Source: CAUYUA01 sp963575675
Lineage (GTDB): Bacteria > Pseudomonadota > Alphaproteobacteria > Azospirillales > Azospirillaceae
Direction of reading: 5' to 3'
Length of the DNA: 52,747 nt
Assembly (NCBI GenBank): GCA_963575675.1
Contig: CAUYUA010000144.1
Coordinates: 1 to 52,747 of the forward strand
Part shown: positions 1 to 7,851 of the stretch, one piece after another
Numbering within the stretch: position 1 is the stretch's first letter
Layout of the letters: every line of letters begins with the position of its first letter
Position numbers and translations under genes: made by a program
Notes under the pieces: generated by a model
Told to the model about the DNA's origin: nothing
Databases searched by the model: none
What the model saw: the letters and a program-made list of their open reading frames with translations, nothing else

Positions 1-176
1 ATCGCATGCCGTCGGACCCGCAAGCGCGCCCGTATATCGCATGCCGTCGGACCCGCAAGCGCGCCCGTATATCGCATGCCGTCGGACCCGCAAGCGCGCC
101 CGTATATCGCATGCCGTCGGACCCGCAAGCGCGCCCGTATATCGCATGCCGTCGGACCCGTAATCGCGACCCGTAT
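1..176. repeat. Tandem 35-bp repeats, probable iterons of a plasmid origin
   Basis: Four exact 35-bp units run head to tail from the first base of the window (1-35, 36-70, 71-105, 106-140). A fifth, degenerate unit of 36 bp (141-176) follows, and the start of a sixth lies at 177-187. Each unit begins ATCGCATGCCGTCGGACCCG and contains the palindrome GCATGC. The array ends a few bases from the 3' end of a TrfA-type initiator gene. Direct repeats beside an initiator gene are the normal layout of iteron-controlled origins, so an oriV role is inferred. The array may extend beyond the window, and the repeats may be why the sequence starts here. Confidence 0.7.
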
Positions 177-189
177 ATCGCATACCGTT

Positions 190-1242
190 TTAGGAACTAC
201 GCTCTTTGCGATCAAGGTGTCTCCGTTGACTGTCTGAAATAGCTGCGCCGCGATCGACAAACACAACATCGCGAGTTGAATCGATGGACCAAGATGCGAG
301 TGCGCCGACGTCCTGAAGAACGTCTAGCGCAGAACGAAGAGACTGTCGAAACAACCGAAGTGATCCTGTTTCGCTTCCGCACCGTTGTCGTATTGTTTCA
401 ACTTTCACTGCGCCCGGTTCGGCATGTGTCGCAAAATAACCGTCAAGCCAAAGCGCCAACGGTTTCCCTCGCAAAATTTTTCGACGCTCCCAATTAAGGC
501 CGGTCCAACCTTCGATATAGAGTTCTGCAATCCCACGCTCTATTTTTACACTGTATGCTTTTGTGACTTCGTCTCTGGCGGTGCAGACGATGAGTTGAGA
601 ACGGGCTCTTTTCCCGTCTCTTTCGACGGTCAACACGCTATTCGATAGTCTATCGATGACGGATTTTAACCAGACGTGTTGCGCTTTTCCATCGTCACGT
701 CCGATCGATTTCAAAAAGGTTCCCGCCTTGAATGTGCAAACCGTTTCCGCCGGCTCCCAACGGGCTTGGTTTATCAATTGCAGCCACACGTCGAAGTCGG
801 ATTGATCGAGCTGACATCCTGTGAAGTACAACGTACAACCATCTGTCTTGGCGACGACTTTCTCTTGAAGCATTTTCCGAGTTTTGCCTTGAATTGCCGC
901 AAAGAGCGCATGTCGAAGAATTTCGTTTGGCGCGCCGCGCAAGGCGTCCGCCCATACGGGAAACTTGATAATTTCGGCTTCAATTTCGGCAGGCGTCTTT
1001 CCGCCGGACGCTTTTATATCATCCGCGACGAAATCGACCCAAAGCTCTAACGAACTCCGAAGTCTTCCGACGTAGCCGCTTCGAAAGCCGCGTTCGTCGA
1101 AGCCGCGCGCGCGAGCGATATCATACCAATACTCTCGTTTTTGTTGTGGAGCCATGATTAGGAATTCAACCGGATCAATAGGCGGGGCTTCTCGTTGAAC
1201 CGGAAGAGTAATCACGTTTTGTTTTTGAGCGACGGCGTTCAT
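190..1242 (-). CDS. trfA: TrfA-family plasmid replication initiator protein
   Basis: The 350-residue product resembles TrfA of broad-host-range plasmids, which binds iterons and recruits the host helicase to open the origin. TrfA-like landmarks occur in order: an LFAAIQGK stretch near residue 115, TGCQLDQSDFDVWLQLI near 140, FLKSIGRDDGK near 175, and a C-terminal WERRKILRGKPLALWLDGY block near 255 in the winged-helix region. The length is close to the usual TrfA size. The stop codon lies only a few bases from the 35-bp repeat array, so initiator and probable origin are adjacent. No partition genes are visible, so whether the replicon is an independent plasmid or integrated cannot be judged here. 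Confidence 0.88.
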   Translation of the reverse strand: MNAVAQKQNVITLPVQREAPPIDPVEFLIMAPQQKREYWYDIARARGFDERGFRSGYVGRLRSSLELWVDFVADDIKASGGKTPAEIEAEIIKFPVWADALRGAPNEILRHALFAAIQGKTRKMLQEKVVAKTDGCTLYFTGCQLDQSDFDVWLQLINQARWEPAETVCTFKAGTFLKSIGRDDGKAQHVWLKSVIDRLSNSVLTVERDGKRARSQLIVCTARDEVTKAYSVKIERGIAELYIEGWTGLNWERRKILRGKPLALWLDGYFATHAEPGAVKVETIRQRCGSETGSLRLFRQSLRSALDVLQDVGALASWSIDSTRDVVFVDRGAAISDSQRRHLDRKERSS

Positions 1243-1263
1243 TGGAATCTCTCAGTGAGACGT

Positions 1264-1494
1264 TTAACGGTTGGATTTAGGCTTTAAAAACTGTCGATCT
1301 GTGAGGGAATCGCAGATGAACGCGCCTCTTCTGATCTGAGGATGTCTTGAATGAATCCGAATCGTCGCGGATGTCGGGTATGTCGAGGAGCGTCTCCAAC
1401 AGCCGGGAGCCGATTTCGTCGGCGGCTGGAAACCCAGATTTTCAAGGACTTCACTCGGGGCGGCGGCTGAGACAACTTGGCGTTCTGTCGTCAT
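1264..1494 (-). pseudogene. Small unrecognised ORF upstream of trfA, possibly frameshifted
   Basis: A 76-codon reading frame starts MTTERQVVSAAAPSEVLENL and ends 22 bp before the trfA start, in the same direction. After about residue 24 this frame turns rich in Pro, Ser and Thr. The neighbouring frame, which has no start codon of its own, instead reads a helical, acidic stretch beginning DEIGSRLLETLLDIPDIRDD. That suggests one protein with a frameshift, or a sequencing error, near position 1425. No family is recognised. It could be a small plasmid regulator in the trfA operon, but nothing shows this directly. Confidence 0.35.
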
Positions 1495-1947
1495 ATTCGG
1501 GTTCTCTTTGCTTTCCCGATGACCTTTAACCGCCTTTCTCCTCTTGACTTTTTCTTCGCCTAAGTCAGAATGGGAGAACGGTTGTTACTTTCTTACGGTT
1601 AAGACCATACGAGAATTCGAAACACCGCTTTGGCCGTAGTGAACTTTGGCGGTGTTTCGGGTTGCGTTTTTGGTTTCCGGCGTTACGCCGTTGAACTGAT
1701 TATCACGAAAAAAAACGAAAGACTCAACGGGCTTTTTGGGCCTTAATGGGCGACGTATGGCTCACTTGAATAATTAAAAAATTTAAAATGGTGCGTCCTG
1801 TGAATTATTTAATATAACCTGAAATAGTAATGTTTTTTTAAATAAAAATTCTTACTCTGAAGAATAGTGCTTTTTTAAAAAATCACAGATAGAGACTAGG
1901 GTCAAAACCCAATCAGCCGGAACCTATTGATATCTATCCGTTTTATT
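1495..1947. other. Intergenic region with a large hairpin
   Basis: No credible gene is visible. An 11-bp perfect inverted repeat (CGAAACACCGC at 1618-1628, complement at 1649-1659) is followed on the plus strand by a T-rich run, so it could end transcription coming from the left. The remainder, about 1680-1947, is strongly AT-rich. The region lies upstream of trfA on the minus strand and probably holds its promoter, but no clear promoter could be picked. Confidence 0.4.
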
Positions 1948-2556
1948 TGAAATGGTTCCGGAATCCCGGACAGTAGGCGCGTCCGTCGATTAATGGAGAA
2001 AATGGGATCAGTTGCGATTTACCAAAAACCAAGAACAACAGTTTCAAATCCAGAGCATAAAATATTTCCATATATGATTCGTAATTTGAAAATTGATCGA
2101 CCGAACCAAGTTTGGCGCGCAGACATTACATATATACTTTGTCCAATTGAGAACCCGAAAAAAACTCCGAAAGAATCGGGGCTCCGCCCTCGACCCGCCA
2201 AAGGCCGGGAGGCCTTTGGAAACCATGACTTGGAGTTTGTAACGACCGGATGAGAGTGGATCGTTTCAATTCGGGAAGACCGCATGATTCTCGGGTTCTC
2301 AACCGAATGGAGTATATTAAAATGTGACGAGGTTTTTTCTATCTTGTTTTTATAATGGAATAGGAAACACGCAAAGTTATCACATGGAAATTATCAAACA
2401 CAATAGATGTTGACTTCTGCATTGATGATCTTGAAGAATGATATTCTTATGTATGGAAAGCCTAAAATATTCAATACTGATCAGGGGAGCCAGTTTACAA
2501 GTTTGCGTTTTATTGGTGTCTTAACTCGTGTTGTTCGGGATTTCGGGACCATCTCA
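1948..2556 (+). mobile_element. Internally deleted IS3-family element with both ends and a 3-bp target duplication
   Basis: Both termini match those of the intact IS3-family element at 40393-41655. The left end starts TGAAATGGTTCCGGAATCCC at 1948 and the right end is TTCGGGATTTCGGGACCATC plus TCA, finishing at 2556. It is flanked by ATT on each side, the 3-bp duplication typical of IS3. The left end runs straight into the middle of orfB (an LMEKMG-like start near 1990), so orfA and the first third of orfB are lost. The remaining orfB reads RPNQVWRADITYI, is then interrupted by a second element, and resumes with frameshifts and stops through VDFCIDDLEE and a shifted DQGSQF stretch. It cannot encode an active transposase but might still be mobilised by the intact copy. 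Confidence 0.85.
2147..2302. repeat. 156-bp nested element with 12-bp terminal inverted repeats
   Basis: TTGAGAACCCGA at 2147-2158 is the exact reverse complement of TCGGGTTCTCAA at 2291-2302. The enclosed sequence interrupts the orfB reading frame of the surrounding IS3 relic just after ADITYI and has no coding potential. This looks like a small non-autonomous element inserted in an older element. The corresponding full-length element is not in this window. Confidence 0.6.
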
Positions 2557-2595
2557 ATTGGCGGGAATGTCCACCCTTTCGCGACCCGGCGTTCC

Positions 2596-4044
2596 TTACG
2601 CCGTCTTGCGCTTGTTTTTGTCGCTCAGGACCGACAGCAAATGACGAATTTCTTGGCGCAACGGATGCTTCAGCACCAGAAGAGACGCTCCCCAAACAGC
2701 AGCCGACGCCAAGCCGACGATCACCAATGTTACAAACATAAATTTTCCTGAGAGGTCCATGAACAATATCGCCAATCCCGGCGGTAAACTGGTCGCCACG
2801 GTGACAAGAGCGCTTTTTTCCATTGCACGCAAAATCTTCAGAATCGAAACCCCAAAAATCGCCTTAATATAGTGGAGCGACAATATAGAGATCAAAAAAT
2901 TTGCCGCGATTACACCAATGGCCACAGCCTCCAACCCGATAAAACAACCGGCAACGACCGCCATCACCACGGCAGCGCTATTGGCGCACTGAAACATGAA
3001 CATTTGGCGCATGGCTCCCACCGAAGTCATGGCCATGACTGAAACATTGGTGATGGAGCTGAAAAAAGCGGCGATACACAACAACCGCGCCGGAGGAACA
3101 GACTGTAACCATTGGTCGCCGAACATAATCAAGATGATTTGGTAAGCGAGCAATCCCAACACCGCCAAGAACGGCCAAGCGACTGCGGTTAAATAATTAT
3201 AACATTGAAGCAGAGTGGGCTCCAGATATTGCCCTTCTCGCCGCAAGGCAGAAAGGCCACTGGCTACAACAGGTCGAACCGCAGCAATGAGCGTGGTTTC
3301 AAACATCGTGATCAGACTGTTGCCCCGACTAAATAAACCAGCGTTGGCGAATCCCATAAGACGACCAATGACAATGTCAGGCGCCCGCTGGCTTAAAGTG
3401 TCAAGCATGCCGTTGCCGGTGGCGAACACGCCGAAATGCAATAACGGTCGCCAACCTCGGAAAGAGGGACAAACAAGGAAATCTCTCTTCATAACCAGGA
3501 ACTGTCCGATTAAGATCGTCACGATTCCAAGAAACGAAGCCCATGAAATTGAAAGAGCGCCATAACCAAGATAAGAGAGAACGATAGAAACGACCGAGAA
3601 AACAATGCTTGAAATAAAATTAATCAAACTGACCGCAGAGTAATTCATATCTCGACTTAATCTCGCTGTTCCAATAGAGGCGACAGCCACAACAAGAAAA
3701 TTCATACAAAGAACAGAAATGACACCTTTCAATTTAGGTTCATTAAAAAAATCAGCGACAAGGCCGGAAGTGGAATAGAACAATACAAAAAGAGCGCATC
3801 CCATAAACAAAGACAATCCCATCGCCGATCTGATCGTCTTATGAGGAAGATCGATTTCTTGGATAATGTAATTTGCAACTCCGAAGTTTCTTATACTCTG
3901 ACTTATGTTAATCAATCCTGAGGCCACAGAAAAAATACCAGTTTCAACCGGAGTCAGTAGGCGAGATAAAATGATCGTCGATATAACATTCAGGACAAAC
4001 GTGGCGTTCTTTTCAAGAAACGAATACATTAACGAGCTGCGCAT
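2596..4044 (-). CDS. Wzx-like polysaccharide flippase (PST/MOP superfamily)
   Basis: The 482-residue, very hydrophobic protein has about 12-14 predicted membrane spans and a positively charged C-terminus (DKNKRKTA). Its N-terminus (LEKNATFVLNVISTIILSRL) and the following LTPVETGIFSVASGL and DFFNEP stretches are typical of oligosaccharide translocases that flip lipid-linked repeat units across the inner membrane. It would carry the polysaccharide unit built by the sugar transferase and glycosyltransferases nearby. It stands alone between IS relics: a deleted IS3 element ends 40 bp past its 3' end, and IS1 and IS5 debris lies upstream. This suggests it was once part of a longer cluster. No matching Wzy polymerase was recognised in the window. 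Family assignment is confident; the substrate is inferred. Confidence 0.85.
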   Translation of the reverse strand: MRSSLMYSFLEKNATFVLNVISTIILSRLLTPVETGIFSVASGLINISQSIRNFGVANYIIQEIDLPHKTIRSAMGLSLFMGCALFVLFYSTSGLVADFFNEPKLKGVISVLCMNFLVVAVASIGTARLSRDMNYSAVSLINFISSIVFSVVSIVLSYLGYGALSISWASFLGIVTILIGQFLVMKRDFLVCPSFRGWRPLLHFGVFATGNGMLDTLSQRAPDIVIGRLMGFANAGLFSRGNSLITMFETTLIAAVRPVVASGLSALRREGQYLEPTLLQCYNYLTAVAWPFLAVLGLLAYQIILIMFGDQWLQSVPPARLLCIAAFFSSITNVSVMAMTSVGAMRQMFMFQCANSAAVVMAVVAGCFIGLEAVAIGVIAANFLISILSLHYIKAIFGVSILKILRAMEKSALVTVATSLPPGLAILFMDLSGKFMFVTLVIVGLASAAVWGASLLVLKHPLRQEIRHLLSVLSDKNKRKTA

Positions 4045-4329
4045 CTATTTACTCCTGAACGAACCGTTCGCCATACAAAATCAATCATCCAACATAGATC
4101 AATACAGATACGTATGCGAATAATAAATTATTTCAACAATACGAAACATCCCTTATGTCATTACAATAAATTAATTAACTCATTAATGAACTCCTTAACA
4201 ATCGAAACATCATCTTTATAGAACTTGAGAGTGTTCGGTAGGGACAATTGCTCTCTGGGCGGCGCTCACGGTATGAGGTTCTCAATCGACCCGTTTCACT
4301 CGGAAACGAGAAAACAGCGTCATTGTAAC

Positions 4330-4862
4330 ATCAATTATCCATTTTGCCTTGATAGAGTTTTCCAATCGGAATAATATTCTCGTATATCGCATATTAACTG
4401 GTGATACAGAGCTTGACTTCAGTCTTCTTAAGACGTCCGATGTGAGCCGCAGCCGTTTTTTTCACGGTGATCGCCGCGCTTCCGTTGATCAGCTCCCCGA
4501 TGGCTTGATTAAGAGTCTTCCATATCCACAATTTCTCCTTCTTTGAGTTCAGGTAACGACACGTTTCATCAAGTTCAACGACTACAATCGTTCCTCGGAG
4601 AATTATTTTAGGAGCGTCCTTAGTTGCCGCTCGTTTAAACCGGCGTTGGTGGCGTCACACGAATAATTATGGCCGTGCATGTCATAGAAAATTTACAAAG
4701 ATACAGAAGCGCTGCGTTCATTTTCGTGGCAATGGAGTAACCATTCCCCGGTGTGTCTGTAAATCTGGAATTGCAGTTCTTACAAAAATATCGTTGTTTC
4801 CCGTGAGAAAATCCGCTTCCGACGTTATTTATGCTTTTGCAGTGCTTGCAGGAAAGAGACAT
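4330..4862 (-). pseudogene. IS1-type transposase remnant
   Basis: Reading on the minus strand from 4862, the protein begins MSLSCKHCKSINNVGSGF and continues with a second Cys pair (YFCKNCNSRF). This is the zinc-finger N-terminus of InsA-like transposases. After a frame change the DDE half is recognisable: VVELDETCRYLNSKKEKLWI, then a stop, then YAIYENIIPIGKLYQGK near 4345-4395. Several stops and shifts break the frame, so it is inactive. The 4045-4329 stretch between the flippase start and this relic has no gene. It holds an AT-rich segment that may carry the flippase promoter. Confidence 0.7.
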
Positions 4863-5011
4863 TTTGTCCGAAACTTTCGTCTTTGCTATTGCTCCGCTCT
4901 ACGACTCGTAAGATCACTTGCCTCCACAACAGGGTCTAATCCCAATTATCTGCTTGAATTAGTTTTAAAAATATGATTCTCAGGAGATAAGTGCTTCTTG
5001 GAGGGAAACCA

Positions 5012-5528
5012 ATGCAAGAAATCTTCTGGTTAAACGACGAAGCGTGGGCGCAAATTGAACCACATCTTCCGAAGAACCAGCCTGGTGCGCGTAGGGTGAA
5101 TGATCGAAGAGTCATTAGCGGGATCATTTATGTTCTTAAGAGCGGATGTTGTTGGAAAGATTGCCCATCGGAATATGGCCCGCCAACAACGATCTATAAC
5201 CGTTTTAACCGTTGGTCTGGTCGAGAGGTCTGGAAAAACATTCTGAATTCGCTTTCTGAAGGCCAATGGTTGCCGGATGCGGTGAATGGAGGCTATACGA
5301 AAGTTCACCATTGTGCTCACAGTGGAAAAGGAAGGCGCAAAATCAGGCGATAGACCTTTCAAAAGGCGGACAAACAACAAAAATTCACGTTACAAATTTC
5401 GCAGGATGGTTGAAGCTGTGTCCTGTCGGCTTAAAGATTTCCGTCGCATCGCCACTTGCTATGACAAACTCTTCAGAAATTGTATGTTGTCACTGATCGT
5501 TGCAACTGTAGTAATGCACCGGGTGTGA
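5012..5528 (+). pseudogene. IS5-family transposase remnant, frameshifted and internally deleted
   Basis: The frame starts MQEIFWLNDEAWAQIEPHLP, a standard IS5-family (IS427-like) N-terminus, and continues through CCWKDCPSEYGPPTTIYNRF to about 5300. A frameshift follows. KNQAIDLSKGGQTTKIHV is found in the next frame, then the sequence jumps to the conserved C-terminal block CRLKDFRRIATCYDKLFRN near 5430-5480. Most of the central DDE domain is missing. The element is dead. The following 5529-5769 holds no recognisable gene and only the ribosome-binding site of the acyltransferase. Confidence 0.8.
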
Positions 5529-5769
5529 TTGAGGTTGAACCCTAAAGATAAAATCTCCAGGAAGAGTATAAATACATGGACGGAATATACTATCTCCTTG
5601 TCAATGCGTCTATTTGTGTTATTGTTTTGTGGTACGCCGCCAACGAGCGCTTTCAAACCAATAGTCGAACCTCCGGCCTATTGGCGATGGTGGATAAGAA
5701 CGTATCCAAGACAAGATTGTCTGAAACAGCATTTTCTGAAACAAAACAAGATTATTCGGAGTATGATGA

Positions 5770-6669
5770 TTGAAGAATTCAAGCGTTGAATTTCTTCGGC
5801 TGTTGGCGATGACATTAATTACCGCTCAACACGCCGCTTCAGTCATTGGAGCCTATGAAACGACGACAATCGGCCCATTACAGGGATGTTGGGGGCAGTT
5901 TGGCGTTTCCGTTTTCATGGCGATTTCAGGATGGTATTCGATCGGGAATGATTCGCCGGGGCGTTGGTTTGTCAAACGATTAATGCGTCTTTTTCCGACA
6001 TATTGGATTGTTACAATTTTCGCTTTCGCTCTCGCCTGGAAAACCGGACGGTCATTCAGCGGATTTCAGGTTCTTTCTCAACTCTTTGGCCTTGGTTTTT
6101 TCACTCACGGCTGGAACCTGGTTAACGTTGTTTCCTGGTATATCTCTCTTCTGTTGCTGTGTTACGCAATAACGGCATTGAGCCGTTTTTTCCGTCGTCC
6201 AACCATGATCTTGGCGTTGGCGGGGGGAAGCGCGTTGTTGTTGCTGCTTGCTCATGTCGAAATTTCATTATCAAGACATGTCATTGCCTATTGTCTGGCG
6301 GCCGCCGCAGCCACACTCGGAAAACAGCGTTTGTTGCCCATAGCGGCGGCGGCGCTTTTAACGCTGACGCCTTTCAGCGCCAGCATTTGCTATGCTGTTT
6401 TCGGGTTAACGATGTTGTGGATTGCTCTCAATCTTCAAACGTGTTCCCGTTGGTCTTTTCACCGCACGATTCTCTTTGTCTCCGATTATGTTTATGAGTA
6501 CTTTCTGATTCACGGCATTTGTTTGGTGGGAGCAGCCAAAGCGATTTCAAATCCCGCTGCGGCGATCGCCGCAGCGATTATCGTCGCAGCCATGGGAGCG
6601 CCCTTGCTTCGACGCACAACAGAATGGACGACAACTTTTCTTTTAGGATTGACGAAGAAGCCCAGTTGA
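5770..6669 (+). CDS. Acyltransferase-3 family membrane O-acyltransferase
   Basis: This 299-residue protein has about 8-10 hydrophobic spans and the N-terminal signature of acyltransferase-3 enzymes (VEFLRLLAMTLITAQHA, with the conserved His near residue 21). These proteins add acetyl or other acyl groups to cell-surface sugars from the inner membrane. The start is a TTG: an in-frame stop lies directly before it, and CGGAG at 5757-5761 gives an 8-base spacing. Starting at the next ATG would cut into the first membrane helix. Its 3' end overlaps that of the convergent glycosyltransferase by 27 bp. It probably decorates the exopolysaccharide. It is somewhat short for the family, which usually has 330-380 residues. 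Confidence 0.75.
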   Translation: MKNSSVEFLRLLAMTLITAQHAASVIGAYETTTIGPLQGCWGQFGVSVFMAISGWYSIGNDSPGRWFVKRLMRLFPTYWIVTIFAFALAWKTGRSFSGFQVLSQLFGLGFFTHGWNLVNVVSWYISLLLLCYAITALSRFFRRPTMILALAGGSALLLLLAHVEISLSRHVIAYCLAAAAATLGKQRLLPIAAAALLTLTPFSASICYAVFGLTMLWIALNLQTCSRWSFHRTILFVSDYVYEYFLIHGICLVGAAKAISNPAAAIAAAIIVAAMGAPLLRRTTEWTTTFLLGLTKKPS

Positions 6670-7848
6670 CGACGTCAAAATTGAGTGGAACAAGTCGTAT
6701 TGTCCTTCCGTCGTCGAGTCCCAACTAAATTCCTCAGCGTGACGCCGCGTCGCGTTGCGGTCGGGCAACTGCGTAAACAGACGACGAACGCCGTCGGCGA
6801 CGCCTGCGGCGGATCGTTCTTCGATCAACACACCCGCCGCAGGCGAAGTCACCACTTCTTTCGTGCCCCAAACATCAGTGGCGACGACCGGCGTGCCGCA
6901 AGCCATCGACTCAAGCAAAACATTCGCCCATCCTTCTCGGCTGGAGGCCAACACCAGAGCGTCTGCGGCGGCATATATTTGCGGCAGGCGATTTTGCGGC
7001 AATTCTCCGAGCAGTCGGACACGCTCGGAGACCCCGGCGGCAAGCGCTCGCGCCTCAAGCGCAGCTCGATCGGGACCTCCGCCCACAATCAAGAGGGTGA
7101 ATTCCGGCAGCTCACGCAAAGCATCAATGATTAAGTGATGTCCCTTTCGTTCGATCAGGAGTCCAACAGAAAGCAACACTAGTCCTGACGCTTTAAGAGC
7201 GTCGCGAGCCGCATTACGATCTTGAAGTTGGAATCCGGACAAATCAACGCCGTTGCGCAACACTCGCACTTTGTTGTCTGGAATTCCGAAATTAAGCAAA
7301 GGCTGTTTCAACGCCGCGCAAACGGTGATGAGTCCGGCCGCTTGGCGAGCCGCCCATAAAATTTGTTGTTTGGGCAAACGATAGGCGAGAATCTGATTCA
7401 GGTCGGTTCCCCGCGCCGTGATCACCACAGGTTTTTTTAACTCGCGAGCGATTAAAGCGGCGGCGACGCCGTCGGGATAGAAATAATGGGCGTCGATAAG
7501 ATCGAAATCGGCCTCGGAGGCCAACCGTTTCACCAATCCTCGGGTCCAAGCGTAAAGCAACAGAGGCGCTGAGGTCATTCCCACCTTGGGAATGACCGGA
7601 TAACGCGGATGCCAAATGCGTAAGTTATGACGTTCTTCGTAGGTCGGCGCGAGGGCGTATTTCCCCCAGTTTCCGAAACGCGGCGACGCGGACGGAAACC
7701 AAGGGACCGGCGCCACCACGCGCGCCTCGACGTCGCCGGACGCCGTTAGATGACGCAGTCGATTCTCAACAAAAACGCCATGCACCGGCTGTCCCGGATT
7801 GGGATATAATGTTGAGAAAGTCAGGATGCGCATCTTACGTCCGGCCAT
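6643..7848 (-). CDS. Family 4 (GT-B) glycosyltransferase
   Basis: The 401-residue protein has the two-domain layout of GT4 enzymes. The N-terminal half begins RILTFSTLYPNPGQPVHGVF and contains AHYFYPDGVAAAL. The C-terminal half has LLSVGLLIERKGHHLIIDAL, a GGGPDRAAL nucleotide-sugar loop and the EGWANVLLESMACGTPVVAT block with the E-x7-E motif. It would add a sugar to the lipid-linked repeat unit on the cytoplasmic side of the membrane. Its start lies only 3 bp after the prsT stop, so it is the last gene of the minus-strand operon that begins with the sugar transferase at 15693. A second in-frame Met at residue 6 is also possible as the start. The donor and acceptor sugars cannot be told. Confidence 0.88.
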   Translation of the reverse strand: MAGRKMRILTFSTLYPNPGQPVHGVFVENRLRHLTASGDVEARVVAPVPWFPSASPRFGNWGKYALAPTYEERHNLRIWHPRYPVIPKVGMTSAPLLLYAWTRGLVKRLASEADFDLIDAHYFYPDGVAAALIARELKKPVVITARGTDLNQILAYRLPKQQILWAARQAAGLITVCAALKQPLLNFGIPDNKVRVLRNGVDLSGFQLQDRNAARDALKASGLVLLSVGLLIERKGHHLIIDALRELPEFTLLIVGGGPDRAALEARALAAGVSERVRLLGELPQNRLPQIYAAADALVLASSREGWANVLLESMACGTPVVATDVWGTKEVVTSPAAGVLIEERSAAGVADGVRRLFTQLPDRNATRRHAEEFSWDSTTEGQYDLFHSILTSSTGLLRQS

Positions 7849-7851
7849 GAT

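Noticed and set aside
1..176. A CRISPR array
   Set aside because: The units are contiguous with no variable spacers, and no cas genes are nearby. Iterons next to trfA explain them better.
6..242. A repeat protein encoded by the 35-bp array
   Set aside because: The frame simply translates the repeats. There is no ribosome-binding site, and the 35-bp period is not a multiple of three, so each unit is read in a different frame.
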